NCBI RefSeq assembly: GCF_006442205.1
Contig: NZ_VFVR01000006.1
Span: 1-64,000, forward strand
Source of the DNA: Mesorhizobium sp. B2-3-12
Lineage (GTDB): Bacteria; Pseudomonadota; Alphaproteobacteria; Rhizobiales; Rhizobiaceae
Direction of reading: 5' to 3'
DNA: 64,000 bases
Made by a program: the position numbers and the translations under genes. The stretch's first letter is position 1. Each line of letters starts with the position of its first letter. Of this stretch, positions 25,747 through 34,800 are shown in pieces. The notes under the pieces were generated by a model that had not been told where the DNA came from, did no database searches, and saw nothing but the letters and a program-made list of their open reading frames with translations.

Positions 25747-25995
25747 TCAGTGGCGCTTGGCTTGCACCAGATAGGCGTCGATCTCGGTCTCGCCGAGCCA
25801 CTTTGCGGCTTCGAGCCGATGCAGGCCCTCGACGAGGATATGGCGCTTGCCATCGTGACGGACCTGGATCGGCGTCTTCAAGCCGTTCTCCAATATGTCC
25901 TCGGCCAGATGCCGGACGGTCTCGGGGTGCAGTGTCTTCTTGCGCGCGGTGGGCACGTAGATGTCGTCGACCTTGACCTTTTGCACCCTGAGCAT
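25747..25995 (-). CDS. Small stand-alone ParB/Srx-type domain protein
   Basis: 82 residues from the ATG opposite 25995. The whole protein is a ParB N-terminal (sulfiredoxin-like) fold: VKVDDIYVPTARK, then VRHLAEDILENGLKTPIQVR, and the conserved ILVEGLHRLEAAKWLGE, in which GLHR replaces the GHRR/GERR of CTP-binding ParB. No DNA-binding domain follows, so it is not a partition protein. Such minimal proteins may be nucleotide-binding regulators. It is first in the reverse group with SRPBCC and hydrolase, divergent from the amidase-like operon. Confidence 0.78.
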   Translation of the reverse strand: MLRVQKVKVDDIYVPTARKKTLHPETVRHLAEDILENGLKTPIQVRHDGKRHILVEGLHRLEAAKWLGETEIDAYLVQAKRH

Positions 25996-26122
25996 GCCAA
26001 TCCTCGTGGCGGAACCGCCGCCGTCCTCTGAGATAGTCGGTTTGTGCAGCAGGGCCAAGGGCTCGGCTAACGAATGCTGGCATGATCGTTTCCATTTGAC
26101 GCCTGGCGGGCGGATCGTCGAA

Positions 26123-27790
26123 ATGGCGCCTCCGATGGGCCAGGGCTTCATGATCAATCTTCCGAGCGAATTTCCCGATTTCGGACTGACGGCGGAGCAG
26201 CGCCGCCACGCGGTGCGCGGGCATTATTACGAGTGGCCAGGCATGGATGGGGAGCGCGGCGAGATCTGGTGCTACAGCGACCGGTTTTCGTATCGCGCCG
26301 GCGAGACGGTGACGCTGCATGTCAGTTCGACCGCTCCGTCCTTCGGCATGACGATCGTCCGCGACGGCGGCACCTCGACGAAAGTGTTCGAGAAATCTGA
26401 TATCGCATCGCGCTGGCAGGACAGTCCGGACCAGTGCTCGGCCGAAGGCTGCGGCTGGGGAGCCTCCTTTGAATTCCGTGTAGAAAATGACTGGCCGTCC
26501 GGCGCCTATCGCGTGACTCTGATCGCCGACGGGCGCGACGGGAAGCCGATCCAAAGTCACCACATCTTTATCGTCTCTCCCCAACCGGGCAAAAAGCCTG
26601 GCCGTGTGCTTCAGGTGGCGGCGACGGGCACCTGGCTTGCCTACAACACCTGGGGCGGCTCCAACCATTATCAGGGCATTACCGGGCCTGATCGCGACCA
26701 GTACTCGCCCATCGTGTCGACGCAGCGCCCCTGGTGCCGTGGCTTCGTCGTGCTGCCCGGCGATGCGCCGCGCGTGCCGTTGGAGGTCGCGGTGCCGCCG
26801 AAGACGGTGCCGCGCTATCCGCACATGGAATGGGCGCTCGCCACCGGCCATTCGAAGAAATACGCCTCGTCGGGCTGGGCGAGTTACGACAGCCACTTCT
26901 TCCGCTTTGCCGAACGCGCCGGCTACGAAGTCGACCTCGCCAGCCAGCACGACCTGCATTTCTCGCCCGAGATTCTCGACGGCTACGACTGCGCGGTCTT
27001 CGTCGGCCATGACGAATACTGGACCTGGGAAATGCGCGACGCCGTCGACGACTATGTCGAGCGCGGCGGCCACGCGGCGCGCTTCGCCGGCAATTTCATG
27101 TGGCAGACGCGGTTGGAGGACGAGGGGCGCCGGCAGGTCTGCTACAAATATCGTGCCCGCGCCGAAGACCAGGTCTATCAGGCGGGCGACGTGAGGCGCG
27201 CCACCAATTCCTGGGAAGCGCCGGAGATCGGCCGGCCGGGGTCGGCCACCTTCGGGCTCAACGCCACACGCGGCGTCTATGCAGGCTGGGGCGGCTGCGC
27301 GCCGCGCGGCGTGCGCGGCTTTCCGGTCTATCGGCCCGAGCACTGGGCTTTTGCCGGAACCGGCATCTATTATGGCGACCTGCTCGGCGCCGACAGCCAT
27401 GTCTACGGTTACGAGGTCGATGGGCTCGATTTCGAAATCCGTGGCGGCCTGCCCTACCCTACGTCTGGCAGCGGCGCGCCCGACGGGCTGCAAGTTCTCG
27501 CCGTCGGCATGGCCTCCCAGGTCGAGGAAAGCGCCGACATCCCGATCGAGGACCAGTTCCTCACCGACGAGGATGGCCGCTTCACCGCCGAGACGCTGTT
27601 CGGCGACGCAAGCGACGCCAATCTCGAAAAGGTCAAGCGCGGCAATGGCATGATCGTCAATTTCCCGCGCGGCAAGGGTGAGGTGTTCCACGCCGGAAGC
27701 TGCGAATGGGTCGCCGGCCTGCTAAGACAAGACCCGATGGTCGAACGGGTTACCCAGAATGTCCTCGATCGCTATCTCGGAAAGTCCTGA
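26123..27790 (+). CDS. N,N-dimethylformamidase large-subunit-like protein
   Basis: 555 residues from ATG 26123; the exact start is uncertain because the frame is open further upstream (to 25961). The body matches the dimethylformamidase beta-subunit-like family. An N-terminal Ig-like/beta part (YRAGETVTLHVSS) comes first. Then come TWLAYNTWGGSNHY, VDLASQHDLHF, FVGHDEYWTWEMRDAVDDY, FAGNFMWQTRLED and a C-terminal RGKGEVFHAGSCEW. DMFase hydrolyses formamides using iron held by Tyr/Glu; I cannot assign the ligands here. It heads a tight five-gene operon: the next gene starts one base after this stop. Confidence 0.82.
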   Translation: MAPPMGQGFMINLPSEFPDFGLTAEQRRHAVRGHYYEWPGMDGERGEIWCYSDRFSYRAGETVTLHVSSTAPSFGMTIVRDGGTSTKVFEKSDIASRWQDSPDQCSAEGCGWGASFEFRVENDWPSGAYRVTLIADGRDGKPIQSHHIFIVSPQPGKKPGRVLQVAATGTWLAYNTWGGSNHYQGITGPDRDQYSPIVSTQRPWCRGFVVLPGDAPRVPLEVAVPPKTVPRYPHMEWALATGHSKKYASSGWASYDSHFFRFAERAGYEVDLASQHDLHFSPEILDGYDCAVFVGHDEYWTWEMRDAVDDYVERGGHAARFAGNFMWQTRLEDEGRRQVCYKYRARAEDQVYQAGDVRRATNSWEAPEIGRPGSATFGLNATRGVYAGWGGCAPRGVRGFPVYRPEHWAFAGTGIYYGDLLGADSHVYGYEVDGLDFEIRGGLPYPTSGSGAPDGLQVLAVGMASQVEESADIPIEDQFLTDEDGRFTAETLFGDASDANLEKVKRGNGMIVNFPRGKGEVFHAGSCEWVAGLLRQDPMVERVTQNVLDRYLGKS

Positions 27791-27791
27791 C

Positions 27792-29177
27792 ATGTCGAAA
27801 GTCCAGACCGCCCCTCATGATGCCGAAGCCCGGCGCCAATCGCATCTCTTCTACCTCTCAAGCCTGCGCCGGCCGCTGATCGATCGCGCCGAAGGCATCT
27901 ATATGTGGACACAGGACGGCCGCCGTTTCATCGACGGGTCGAGCGGCCCGATGGTCGCCAATATCGGCCATTCCAACCGCAATGTGCTCGACGCGATGAA
28001 GCGGCAGATGGACCGCGCCACCTTCGCCTACCGGCTGCATTTCGAGAACGAACCGGCGGAAGAACTGGCGCGAGAACTTGCCGGCAAGCTGCCGGAAGGC
28101 ATGGACCGCATCTTCTTCGTCTCCGGCGGCTCGGAGGCGACGGAATCCTGCATCAAGCTGGCCCGGCAATGGGCCGTCGCCACCGGCCAGGCCAGCCGTT
28201 GGAAGGTCATCACCCGCTTTCCCTCCTATCATGGCGGCACGCTGGGTTCGCTTTCGATCACCGGCGACGATGCGCTGGCCGAGAGTTTCACGCCGATGAT
28301 GCGGGTGATGCCGACCGTGCCGGCACCGACCGCCTGGCGCGACCGCGACAATCTCTCGATGGAGCAGCGCGGCGTCCGTTATGCCGACATGCTGGAGGAA
28401 AAGATCCTCGCCGAAGGTCCCGAAAGCGTCGTCGCCTTCATCATGGAGCCGATCGGCGGCGCGGCAACCGCCGCGCTGGTGGCGCCCGACAGCTATTACG
28501 CGCGCATCCGCGAGATCTGCGACCGCTACGGCATCCTTTTGATCCATGACGAAGTGATGAGCGGCGCCGGCCGCACCGGAAAATTCCTCGGTGGCGACCA
28601 CTGGAACTGCAAGCCGGACATCGTCGCGCTGTCGAAAGGGCTGGGATCGGGCTACGCGCCGCTTGGCGCGCTGGCAGCACCGATGCGGCTGGTCGAGCCG
28701 CTGCTTGCTTCCGGCGGCTTCCAGCATGGCCACACCTATGCCGGCAATCCGCTTGCCTGCGCCGCCGGCCTGGCGGTGCTCGGCGAAATGGACCGGCTCG
28801 ACCTGATCGCCAATGCGGCCGCCATGGGCGACGTGCTGATGGACGGGCTGAAGGCACTTGCGAAACGGTTTCCGTTCATCGCCGACGTGCGCGGCAAGGG
28901 TTTGCTCACCGGCGCCGAGATGGTTGCCGATCCGGATACGCTAAAGCCCATTGACCAGCCCAAGAAAGCGACGCAACGCCTGCTCGACCTCGCCTATGAG
29001 CGCGGGCTCATCATCTATGGCCGCAGGGTCAAGGGCGGCGTCGACGGCGACAATTTCATGGTGGCGCCGCCGATGATCGTCACCAGCGAGCAGGTCGGCG
29101 AGATCATCTCCATCATCGGCGACTCGCTCGAAGTCCTGGCCGGCGAATTAGACCTGCCGATCGAAGGCCGGGGGTAA
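27792..29177 (+). CDS. Class III PLP-dependent aminotransferase
   Basis: 461 residues. The fold-type I class III pattern is complete: FIDGSSGPMVANIGHSN, SGGSEATESCIKLAR (111-125), YHGGTLGSLS, HDEVMSGAGRTGK with Asp253, and Lys282 in ALSKGLGSGYAPL binding pyridoxal phosphate. Relatives act on omega-amino groups of beta-amino acids, polyamines or similar (aspartate aminotransferase family). The upstream amidase-like gene and the downstream BKACE gene suggest that it turns an amine into a keto acid or aldehyde for further cleavage. Confidence 0.92.
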   Translation: MSKVQTAPHDAEARRQSHLFYLSSLRRPLIDRAEGIYMWTQDGRRFIDGSSGPMVANIGHSNRNVLDAMKRQMDRATFAYRLHFENEPAEELARELAGKLPEGMDRIFFVSGGSEATESCIKLARQWAVATGQASRWKVITRFPSYHGGTLGSLSITGDDALAESFTPMMRVMPTVPAPTAWRDRDNLSMEQRGVRYADMLEEKILAEGPESVVAFIMEPIGGAATAALVAPDSYYARIREICDRYGILLIHDEVMSGAGRTGKFLGGDHWNCKPDIVALSKGLGSGYAPLGALAAPMRLVEPLLASGGFQHGHTYAGNPLACAAGLAVLGEMDRLDLIANAAAMGDVLMDGLKALAKRFPFIADVRGKGLLTGAEMVADPDTLKPIDQPKKATQRLLDLAYERGLIIYGRRVKGGVDGDNFMVAPPMIVTSEQVGEIISIIGDSLEVLAGELDLPIEGRG

Positions 29178-29180
29178 AAA

Positions 29181-30110
29181 ATGGCGCCGCGAAAAGTCAT
29201 CATCACCTGCGCCGTCACTGGTTCGGTGCACACGCCATCCATGTCGTCCTATCTGCCGGTGACGCCGGACCAGATCGCGGCCGACGCGATCGCGGCGGCC
29301 GAAGCCGGCGCCTCGATCCTGCATCTTCATGCACGCGACCCCAGGGATGGCCGCCCGACCGCCGATCCCGAAGTGTTCATGCAATTCCTGCCGCGCATCA
29401 AGCAGGCAACCGACGCGGTGATCAACATCACCACCGGCGGCTCCTCTTTGATGACGCTCGACCAGCGGCTGGCGGCACCACTCAGGGCGGAGCCGGAAAT
29501 GTGCTCGCTCAACATGGGCTCGATGAATTTCGCGCTCTTCCCAATGCTCGACAAGCCTAGGGAATGGCAACACGAATGGGAACCGAAGCTGCTCGAAGCC
29601 ACGCGCGACACCATCTTCAAGAACACCTTCGCCGACATGGAAGGCGTGATCGAGCGGCTGGGCAAGGGCTGCGGCACGCGCTTCGAATTCGAATGCTACG
29701 ATGTCGGCCACCTCTATTCGCTGGCGCATTTCCGCGACCGGGGGCTGGTGTCAGGCCCCCTGTTCATCCAGTTCGTGCTGGGTATCCTGGGCGGCATCGG
29801 CGCCGACCCGGACAATCTCATCCACATGAAGCGCATCGCCGACAAATTGTTCGGCGACAGCTATCAGTTCTCGGTGCTCGCCGCCGGGCGCAACCAGATG
29901 CCGCTGATCTCGATCGCCGCCGCGATGGGCGGCAATGTCCGTGTCGGGCTGGAGGACAGCCTCTACGATGGCCGCCAATTGGCGAAATCCAACGCCGATC
30001 AGGTACGCCGCATCCGTGGCATTCTCGATGGGCTGTCGCTGGAGGTTGCCACACCGGCGGAAGCGCGCGACATGCTGGCGCTCAAGGGCGGCGACCGGGT
30101 GGCTTTCTGA
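29181..30110 (+). CDS. Beta-keto acid cleavage enzyme (BKACE, DUF849)
   Basis: 309 residues, a TIM barrel with metal ligands H48 and H50 in ASILHLHARDP. Other family marks are VIITCAVTGSVHTPSMS, NITTGGSSLMTLDQRL, FECYDVGHLYSLAHF, GPLFIQFVLGILGGIGADP and GGNVRVGLEDSLYD near the end. BKACE enzymes condense a beta-keto acid with acetyl-CoA to give acetoacetate and a CoA ester. Known substrates include 3-keto-5-aminohexanoate, dehydrocarnitine and beta-ketoadipate. The start follows the previous stop by 3 bases. Substrate unknown. Confidence 0.93.
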   Translation: MAPRKVIITCAVTGSVHTPSMSSYLPVTPDQIAADAIAAAEAGASILHLHARDPRDGRPTADPEVFMQFLPRIKQATDAVINITTGGSSLMTLDQRLAAPLRAEPEMCSLNMGSMNFALFPMLDKPREWQHEWEPKLLEATRDTIFKNTFADMEGVIERLGKGCGTRFEFECYDVGHLYSLAHFRDRGLVSGPLFIQFVLGILGGIGADPDNLIHMKRIADKLFGDSYQFSVLAAGRNQMPLISIAAAMGGNVRVGLEDSLYDGRQLAKSNADQVRRIRGILDGLSLEVATPAEARDMLALKGGDRVAF

Positions 30111-30119
30111 GGCAAGACC

Positions 30120-30638
30120 GTGACCAATCCAGCCTCCAATGATGTCCTCCTCCGCCCCGGCACCATCGATGACGTCGAAATCATCCACGCCGCGATCCTG
30201 AAGCTGGGCAGCCATATCGGCGCGCCCGAGGAGATCATATCGACAGCGGACGATCTCCGCCGCTACGGCTTTGGCGAAAAGCCCGCCTTCTCGACCCTGG
30301 TCGCCGAAGTCGGTGGCGAATTCGCCGGACTTTGCCTGCATTTCCCGATCTTCTCGACCTGGATAGGGCGGCCCGGCGTCTATGTGCAGGATCTGTATGT
30401 CGAAGACCGGTTTCGCGGCCGTAAAATCGGCGAACGCCTGCTGCGGCGCGTGGCCGCGGAGTGCCGCAGGGATGGCGGCGTGTATCTGAGGCTGTCCGTC
30501 GACACCGACAATGAGGGCGCCAAGGCTTTTTACGAGAGGTTGGGCATTGCCTGGTCGAGCTACGAGCAGACGCAGAAAATCATTGGCGAGGCCTTTTTCG
30601 CCTTCGCCGATGCACCGGAAAATAGGGAGCCGCAATGA
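30120..30638 (+). CDS. GNAT-family N-acetyltransferase
   Basis: 172 residues from GTG 30120. The GNAT core is clear: VLLRPGTIDDVEIIHAAI strand-helix, then VYVQDLYVEDRFRGRKIGERLLRR, which holds the acetyl-CoA pyrophosphate loop, and VDTDNEGAKAFYERLG. Overall it resembles spermidine/diamine (SAT-like) acetyltransferases. The stop overlaps the start of the deacetylase gene (ATGA, 30635-30638). Acetylation of a polyamine-like substrate is an inference from this neighbour. Confidence 0.88.
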   Translation: MTNPASNDVLLRPGTIDDVEIIHAAILKLGSHIGAPEEIISTADDLRRYGFGEKPAFSTLVAEVGGEFAGLCLHFPIFSTWIGRPGVYVQDLYVEDRFRGRKIGERLLRRVAAECRRDGGVYLRLSVDTDNEGAKAFYERLGIAWSSYEQTQKIIGEAFFAFADAPENREPQ

Positions 30639-31663
30639 AAGCCTTTTATGCGCAGGAGCAGAAGCGCCACGACCCCAAGGCATTTCTGTCCAGCGGCGCC
30701 GCGCAACCCAATCCTGAAAAACCGGAACGCGTCGAGAGATTGTTAGCCGGCGCAATATCTGCCGGTTGCATCGTCGAAAAGCCCCGGAATCATGGACTTG
30801 GCCCAGTTGCCGCCGTGCACACGCCCGAATATCTCGACTTCCTCGAACATATTTTCGAGCGCTGGCAGCGCATCGATGGCGCTTCCGCCGAGGTCATCCC
30901 CAACATCCACCCGATCGCGCGCGGCGGTTCCTATCCGGCCTCGGCTGTCGGTCAGGCCGGCTACCACATGGCCGATACGGCGTGCCCGATCTCCGGCGAA
31001 ACATGGCAAAGCGCGCTGTGGAGCGCCTGGAGCGCCGTCGAGGCAGCGGAGACGGTGATGGCGGGCGCTCCCGCCGCCTATGCGCTGTGCCGCCCGCCCG
31101 GCCATCACGCCTTCGCCGACGTGGCCGGCGGCTTCTGCTTCATCAACAATTCGGCCGTCGCGACGCAAGTGCTGCGTAAACAGGCGGCGCGCGTGGCGAT
31201 CCTCGATATCGACCTGCATCACGGCAACGGCACGCAAGGCATTTTCTACGCCCGCCCCGATGTGCTGACCGTCTCGCTGCATGCCGATCCGGTGCGCTTC
31301 TATCCATTCTTCTGGGGCCATGCCGACGAGCGCGGCGAAGGCCCCGGCCTTGGCTACAATTTCAACCTGCCACTGCCGCGCAAATCCGCCGACGCGGCGT
31401 TTCTGGAAGCGCTTGGCGTGGCGTTCCAGCGCATCCACGCCTTCTCGCCTGACGCGCTGGTCGTGGCGCTCGGCCTCGATGCCTTCGAAGGCGATCCGTT
31501 CGGCGGGCTTTCGGTGACGACGCCGGGCTTTTCGCGCATCGGCGAAGCGATCGCCGGGCTCAGCCTGCCGACGGTCATCGTCCAGGAAGGCGGCTATCTC
31601 TGCGACGAACTCGGCGACAATCTCACCGCCTTCCTCACCGGTTTTGGCGGCAAGGCACGGTGA
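30635..31663 (+). CDS. Histone-deacetylase family, acetylpolyamine amidohydrolase-like
   Basis: 342 residues, matching the length and catalytic layout of Mycoplana acetylpolyamine amidohydrolase. The active-site pair is H157 and H158 in RPPGHHAFADV; zinc ligands are D193 and H195 in DIDLHHGNGT, and D282 in LGLDAFEGDP; catalytic Tyr321 lies in QEGGYLCDEL. It deacetylates N-acetylpolyamines or similar amides with zinc. Its start overlaps the stop of the GNAT acetyltransferase. Converges on the class V aminotransferase with a 15-bp gap. Confidence 0.93.
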   Translation: MKAFYAQEQKRHDPKAFLSSGAAQPNPEKPERVERLLAGAISAGCIVEKPRNHGLGPVAAVHTPEYLDFLEHIFERWQRIDGASAEVIPNIHPIARGGSYPASAVGQAGYHMADTACPISGETWQSALWSAWSAVEAAETVMAGAPAAYALCRPPGHHAFADVAGGFCFINNSAVATQVLRKQAARVAILDIDLHHGNGTQGIFYARPDVLTVSLHADPVRFYPFFWGHADERGEGPGLGYNFNLPLPRKSADAAFLEALGVAFQRIHAFSPDALVVALGLDAFEGDPFGGLSVTTPGFSRIGEAIAGLSLPTVIVQEGGYLCDELGDNLTAFLTGFGGKAR

Positions 31664-31678
31664 GCGTTCAAGCCCGCG

Positions 31679-32947
31679 TCAGGATCGTTGCTGCCTGAGC
31701 ATGGCGATCACCCGGTGCACGCTTTCCAGCGTCTCGTCGATCTCGGCCGCCGTGTTGTAATGCGCGATACCGATGCGCACGACGCCTTGCTCGGCCGGAA
31801 TGCCGAGCTGGTGGACGATCTCCCAGGCATAGTTGTGGCCCGACCACAGGAAGATGTTTTCGGCGTTCATCTGCCGCACGATCGTCTCCGGCACGATGCC
31901 GTCCACGGTGAAGGAGACCGTCGGCACACGATCGCCGAGCCGTTTCGGATCGGTGATGCCATGGATCGTCAGGCCTGAAATGTCGAAGAGGCCATCGATC
32001 AGCCTTTGCGCCAGCGGGTTTTCGTAGGCGATGGAGACTTCGAACGCCTTGGCGATCCTGCGCCGTCTCGGCCCGCCCTCGCCGGCCGAGGCACCGATGT
32101 CGGCAAAATAGTCGACCGCCGCCGTGAGCCCGGCCATCAACTCGATCTGCGGCGTGCCGAGTTCGAACCGCTCAGGCAGGCCGTTCGAGGAACAGCGGCA
32201 TTTATAGGCTTTCAGAACCTCAATGACATCGCCGCGCCCCCACAAAATGCCCATATGCGGACCGAAGAATTTGTAGGCCGAGCAGATCAGGAAATCGCAG
32301 CCGAGCTCCTGCACGTCGATCAGGCCATGCGGCGCGAATTGCACGGCATCGACATAGACCAGCGCGCCGGCCTTTTTTGCCAGGTGAGTCAATGACTTGA
32401 CCCGATTGATCGAACCGGTGAGATTGCTGGCGTAGTTCAGCGCCACCAGCCGTGTCTTGCTGGACAACAGACCCGCCAGGGTCACCTCCTCGACCTGCCA
32501 GCTCTTTTCGTCGAATGGCAGCCAGCGCACGACGAGGCCGAGATCCTCGGCCAGTTGCAGCCAGGGCGACACATTGCCCTCATGGTCCATGCGGGTGAGG
32601 ATGATCTCGTCGCCCGGCTTCAGCGTGCGGCCGAGCGTGCGCGACATGTGATAGGTCAGCGTCGTCATGTTGGCGCCGATGATGATTTCCCGAGGGCTCG
32701 CCGCGCCGAGGAAATCGGCCATCGCCTGGTGCGCCTCGTCGACGACGGCTTGCGCTGCGATCGTCGTTTCAAAATAGCCGCCCAGATTGGCGTTGGTCGT
32801 CAGAAGGCAGCGCGACACGGCATCGGCCACGGCCTGCGGCACCTGCGTGCCGGCGGGGTTGTCGAGATAGATACGCCGGCGTCCTTTGTCGGTCAGCGAG
32901 AGAGCGGGGAATTTTCCACGCACGGCCTCGATCGAAAAATCCACCAT
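31679..32947 (-). CDS. Cysteine-desulfurase-like class V aminotransferase
   Basis: 422 residues from the ATG opposite 32947 (GGTGGAGACA gives a ribosome site). It is a fold-type I PLP enzyme with Lys226 in ICSAYKFFGPHMG and Asp200 in VYVDAVQFAPHG. The pattern is that of the SufS-like but distinct subfamily seen in VC1184-type proteins. I do not see the mobile-loop cysteine region of a true desulfurase, so an isomerase or lyase role on an amino acid is possible. It and the downstream aldo/keto reductase share the reverse strand (48 bp apart). Confidence 0.85.
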   Translation of the reverse strand: MVDFSIEAVRGKFPALSLTDKGRRRIYLDNPAGTQVPQAVADAVSRCLLTTNANLGGYFETTIAAQAVVDEAHQAMADFLGAASPREIIIGANMTTLTYHMSRTLGRTLKPGDEIILTRMDHEGNVSPWLQLAEDLGLVVRWLPFDEKSWQVEEVTLAGLLSSKTRLVALNYASNLTGSINRVKSLTHLAKKAGALVYVDAVQFAPHGLIDVQELGCDFLICSAYKFFGPHMGILWGRGDVIEVLKAYKCRCSSNGLPERFELGTPQIELMAGLTAAVDYFADIGASAGEGGPRRRRIAKAFEVSIAYENPLAQRLIDGLFDISGLTIHGITDPKRLGDRVPTVSFTVDGIVPETIVRQMNAENIFLWSGHNYAWEIVHQLGIPAEQGVVRIGIAHYNTAAEIDETLESVHRVIAMLRQQRS

Positions 32948-32995
32948 TGTCTCCACCCCTTTGCTGCTGTTCGACAATTCCGCTTCCCGGCCCGG

Positions 32996-34063
32996 TCACG
33001 GGCAGGGATTGCCGACCCTCTGGTGAATGGCATCCACTGCCTTTTGCATCTCTTCGGTCCAGACGACATCCACCGAGGACAGCGCCATTTCCAGCTGCGA
33101 CACGGTTGTCGCGCCGACGATGTTGGAGGTCACGAAGGGCCGGCTCGAGACATAGGCATTGGCAAACAGCGCCGGCTCCAGGCCGAAAGAGCGCGCCAGC
33201 TCATTGTATTCGCGCAGCACTTCGGCGGCATTGGGCGTCTCATAACGCTGACCGCGGTTGAACAACTGCGAGCGCGAGCCCTGCGGGCGGGCGCCGTGAT
33301 CGTATTTGCCGGTCAGATAACCCTGCGCCAGCGGAGAATAGGCAAGCAGAGACACCCCCTCGCGCTCGCAGACCTCCGCAAGGTTCACCTCGAAGGTGCG
33401 GTTGACGAGATTGTAGGCGTTCTGGATCGACGCAACGCGGGGACCGATGCCCTTGTCCGCTTCGGCGAGGTAGCGCATCGTGCCCCAGGAACTCTCGTTG
33501 GAGAGACCGAAATGGCGGATCTTTCCCGCCTTCACCAATTCATCGAATACCGCAAGCGTCTCGGCGATCGGCGTCTCGGCCGCCGGAGCGCCGACAGAAT
33601 CGGCACGACGCGCTACCGCCCCGACGCGCGTCGGGTTGGCGCCCCAGGGGATGTCCCGCTCCGGCCAATGAATTTGATAAAGGTCGAGATAGTCGGTGCC
33701 GAGCTTGGCCAGCGACTTGTCGATGGCATCAAGGATATCGGCCCGCACCAATTGCGAGGGCCGGTCACCGCGAAACCAGCGGTTGGCGGTGCGGCCGACG
33801 ACCTTGGAGGCAAGGATGACCTTGTCGCGATTGCCATTGGCCTTCATCCAGCTGCCGATAATCTTTTCGGTTCGCCCCTGCGACTCCTGCTTGGGCGGGA
33901 TCGGATAGAGTTCGGCGGTGTCGATGAAATTGACGCCACGCGAGAAGGCCAGGTCCATCTGGGCATGGCCCTCGGCCTCGGTGTTCTGCTGACCCCAGGT
34001 CATCGAACCAAGGCAAATCTGGGTAACAAGGAGATCGGTCCGACCGAGACGGCGTTTGTGCAT
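32996..34063 (-). CDS. Aldo/keto reductase (Tas-like)
   Basis: 355 residues. The AKR catalytic tetrad is visible: D48 and Y53 in NFIDTAELYP, K87 in ILASKVVG, and H132 in LYQIHWPERD. The cofactor-binding C-terminal part has SLLAYSPLAQGYLTGKY and SNIVGATTVSQLEMAL. The layout is that of E. coli Tas and other YajO/Tas-type NADPH-dependent reductases. It precedes the class V aminotransferase on the same strand. It may reduce an aldehyde from the amine-catabolic block, but that is inference. Confidence 0.92.
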   Translation of the reverse strand: MHKRRLGRTDLLVTQICLGSMTWGQQNTEAEGHAQMDLAFSRGVNFIDTAELYPIPPKQESQGRTEKIIGSWMKANGNRDKVILASKVVGRTANRWFRGDRPSQLVRADILDAIDKSLAKLGTDYLDLYQIHWPERDIPWGANPTRVGAVARRADSVGAPAAETPIAETLAVFDELVKAGKIRHFGLSNESSWGTMRYLAEADKGIGPRVASIQNAYNLVNRTFEVNLAEVCEREGVSLLAYSPLAQGYLTGKYDHGARPQGSRSQLFNRGQRYETPNAAEVLREYNELARSFGLEPALFANAYVSSRPFVTSNIVGATTVSQLEMALSSVDVVWTEEMQKAVDAIHQRVGNPCP

Positions 34064-34181
34064 GGAATTCTGCTCCGGAGGAAAGCATGCGCGGCTGCGC
34101 GGGGAGGAAATGGCATCTTATAGGAAAAGCGGGGACGCTCTCCAAGCCTCGCCTGGCCGACTTTTGCGTGAGCCGACGCGA

Positions 34182-34745
34182 TTAGCGGCGTGCGGCGGCC
34201 ACGGCGCGGCGCTTGGCCTCGTCGATCAGCATGTTGGCAACCTGCATGCGGATCATCGCGCGCTGGCGCAGATGCGGGGCAACGCGGTCTGGATGGTTGG
34301 TGAAAGCAAAGCTGCGCCGCATGCGACCGAAATCGGCAACGCTCTTGGAGGGATCCAGCCCCAGTTCGACCGCGATCGATTCAGGATCGATCGGCGGCAA
34401 CTTTTCTTCCGGCTTCGGCTCTTCGCCGGCCAGGGCCAGCTTTGCATGGTCGAGCAAGGCGGCGAACTCGGCCGCCAGATCGGCGCCTGCTTCGCGATAA
34501 TCGGCGGCGGACACCTTGATGCGGCCCGAATGGAGTTCGTCGGCGACCGAGAGATAATCGAACGGAATGGATGGGCGCGCGCCGGTCTCTTCGCCCTCAA
34601 TGCCGTCGCCCTTGTCGGAGGCGACGAAAAGGTCGTCGAGCAGCGAGGCGAAATCCCGCTTGGCGCCGGTAACGATATCAGCCTCCCCGTGCTCGGACTG
34701 TCCAAGGCCTGAACATAGAACCGGCTCGTTAAAAATAAATGCCAC
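34182..34745 (-). CDS. Hypothetical protein with a C-terminal J-domain-like HPD motif
   Basis: About 187 residues if it starts at the GTG opposite 34745. The start is doubtful because the frame stays open to 34871 and no ATG lies nearer. The N-terminal half (DFASLLDDLFVASDKGD) is acidic and helical. The C-terminus reads GLDPSKSVADFGRMRRSFAF then TNHPDRVAP and MIRMQVANMLIDEAKRR. This is a helix-HPD-helix arrangement as in J domains that stimulate DnaK. Function unknown; a co-chaperone-like role is inferred only from the motif. Confidence 0.62.
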   Translation of the reverse strand: MAFIFNEPVLCSGLGQSEHGEADIVTGAKRDFASLLDDLFVASDKGDGIEGEETGARPSIPFDYLSVADELHSGRIKVSAADYREAGADLAAEFAALLDHAKLALAGEEPKPEEKLPPIDPESIAVELGLDPSKSVADFGRMRRSFAFTNHPDRVAPHLRQRAMIRMQVANMLIDEAKRRAVAAARR

Positions 34746-34800
34746 CGGTCTTGAGAATTTGCCCGTTGCAGAGTGTCGCTGGCCGAGCCGCGGGTAAAAG

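Noticed and set aside
25139..27691. 850-codon open frame on the reverse strand
   Set aside because: Only its last 161 codons (SRPBCC protein, from GTG 25624) are a real family. The rest is antisense to the well-conserved amidase-like gene and reflects the high GC content.
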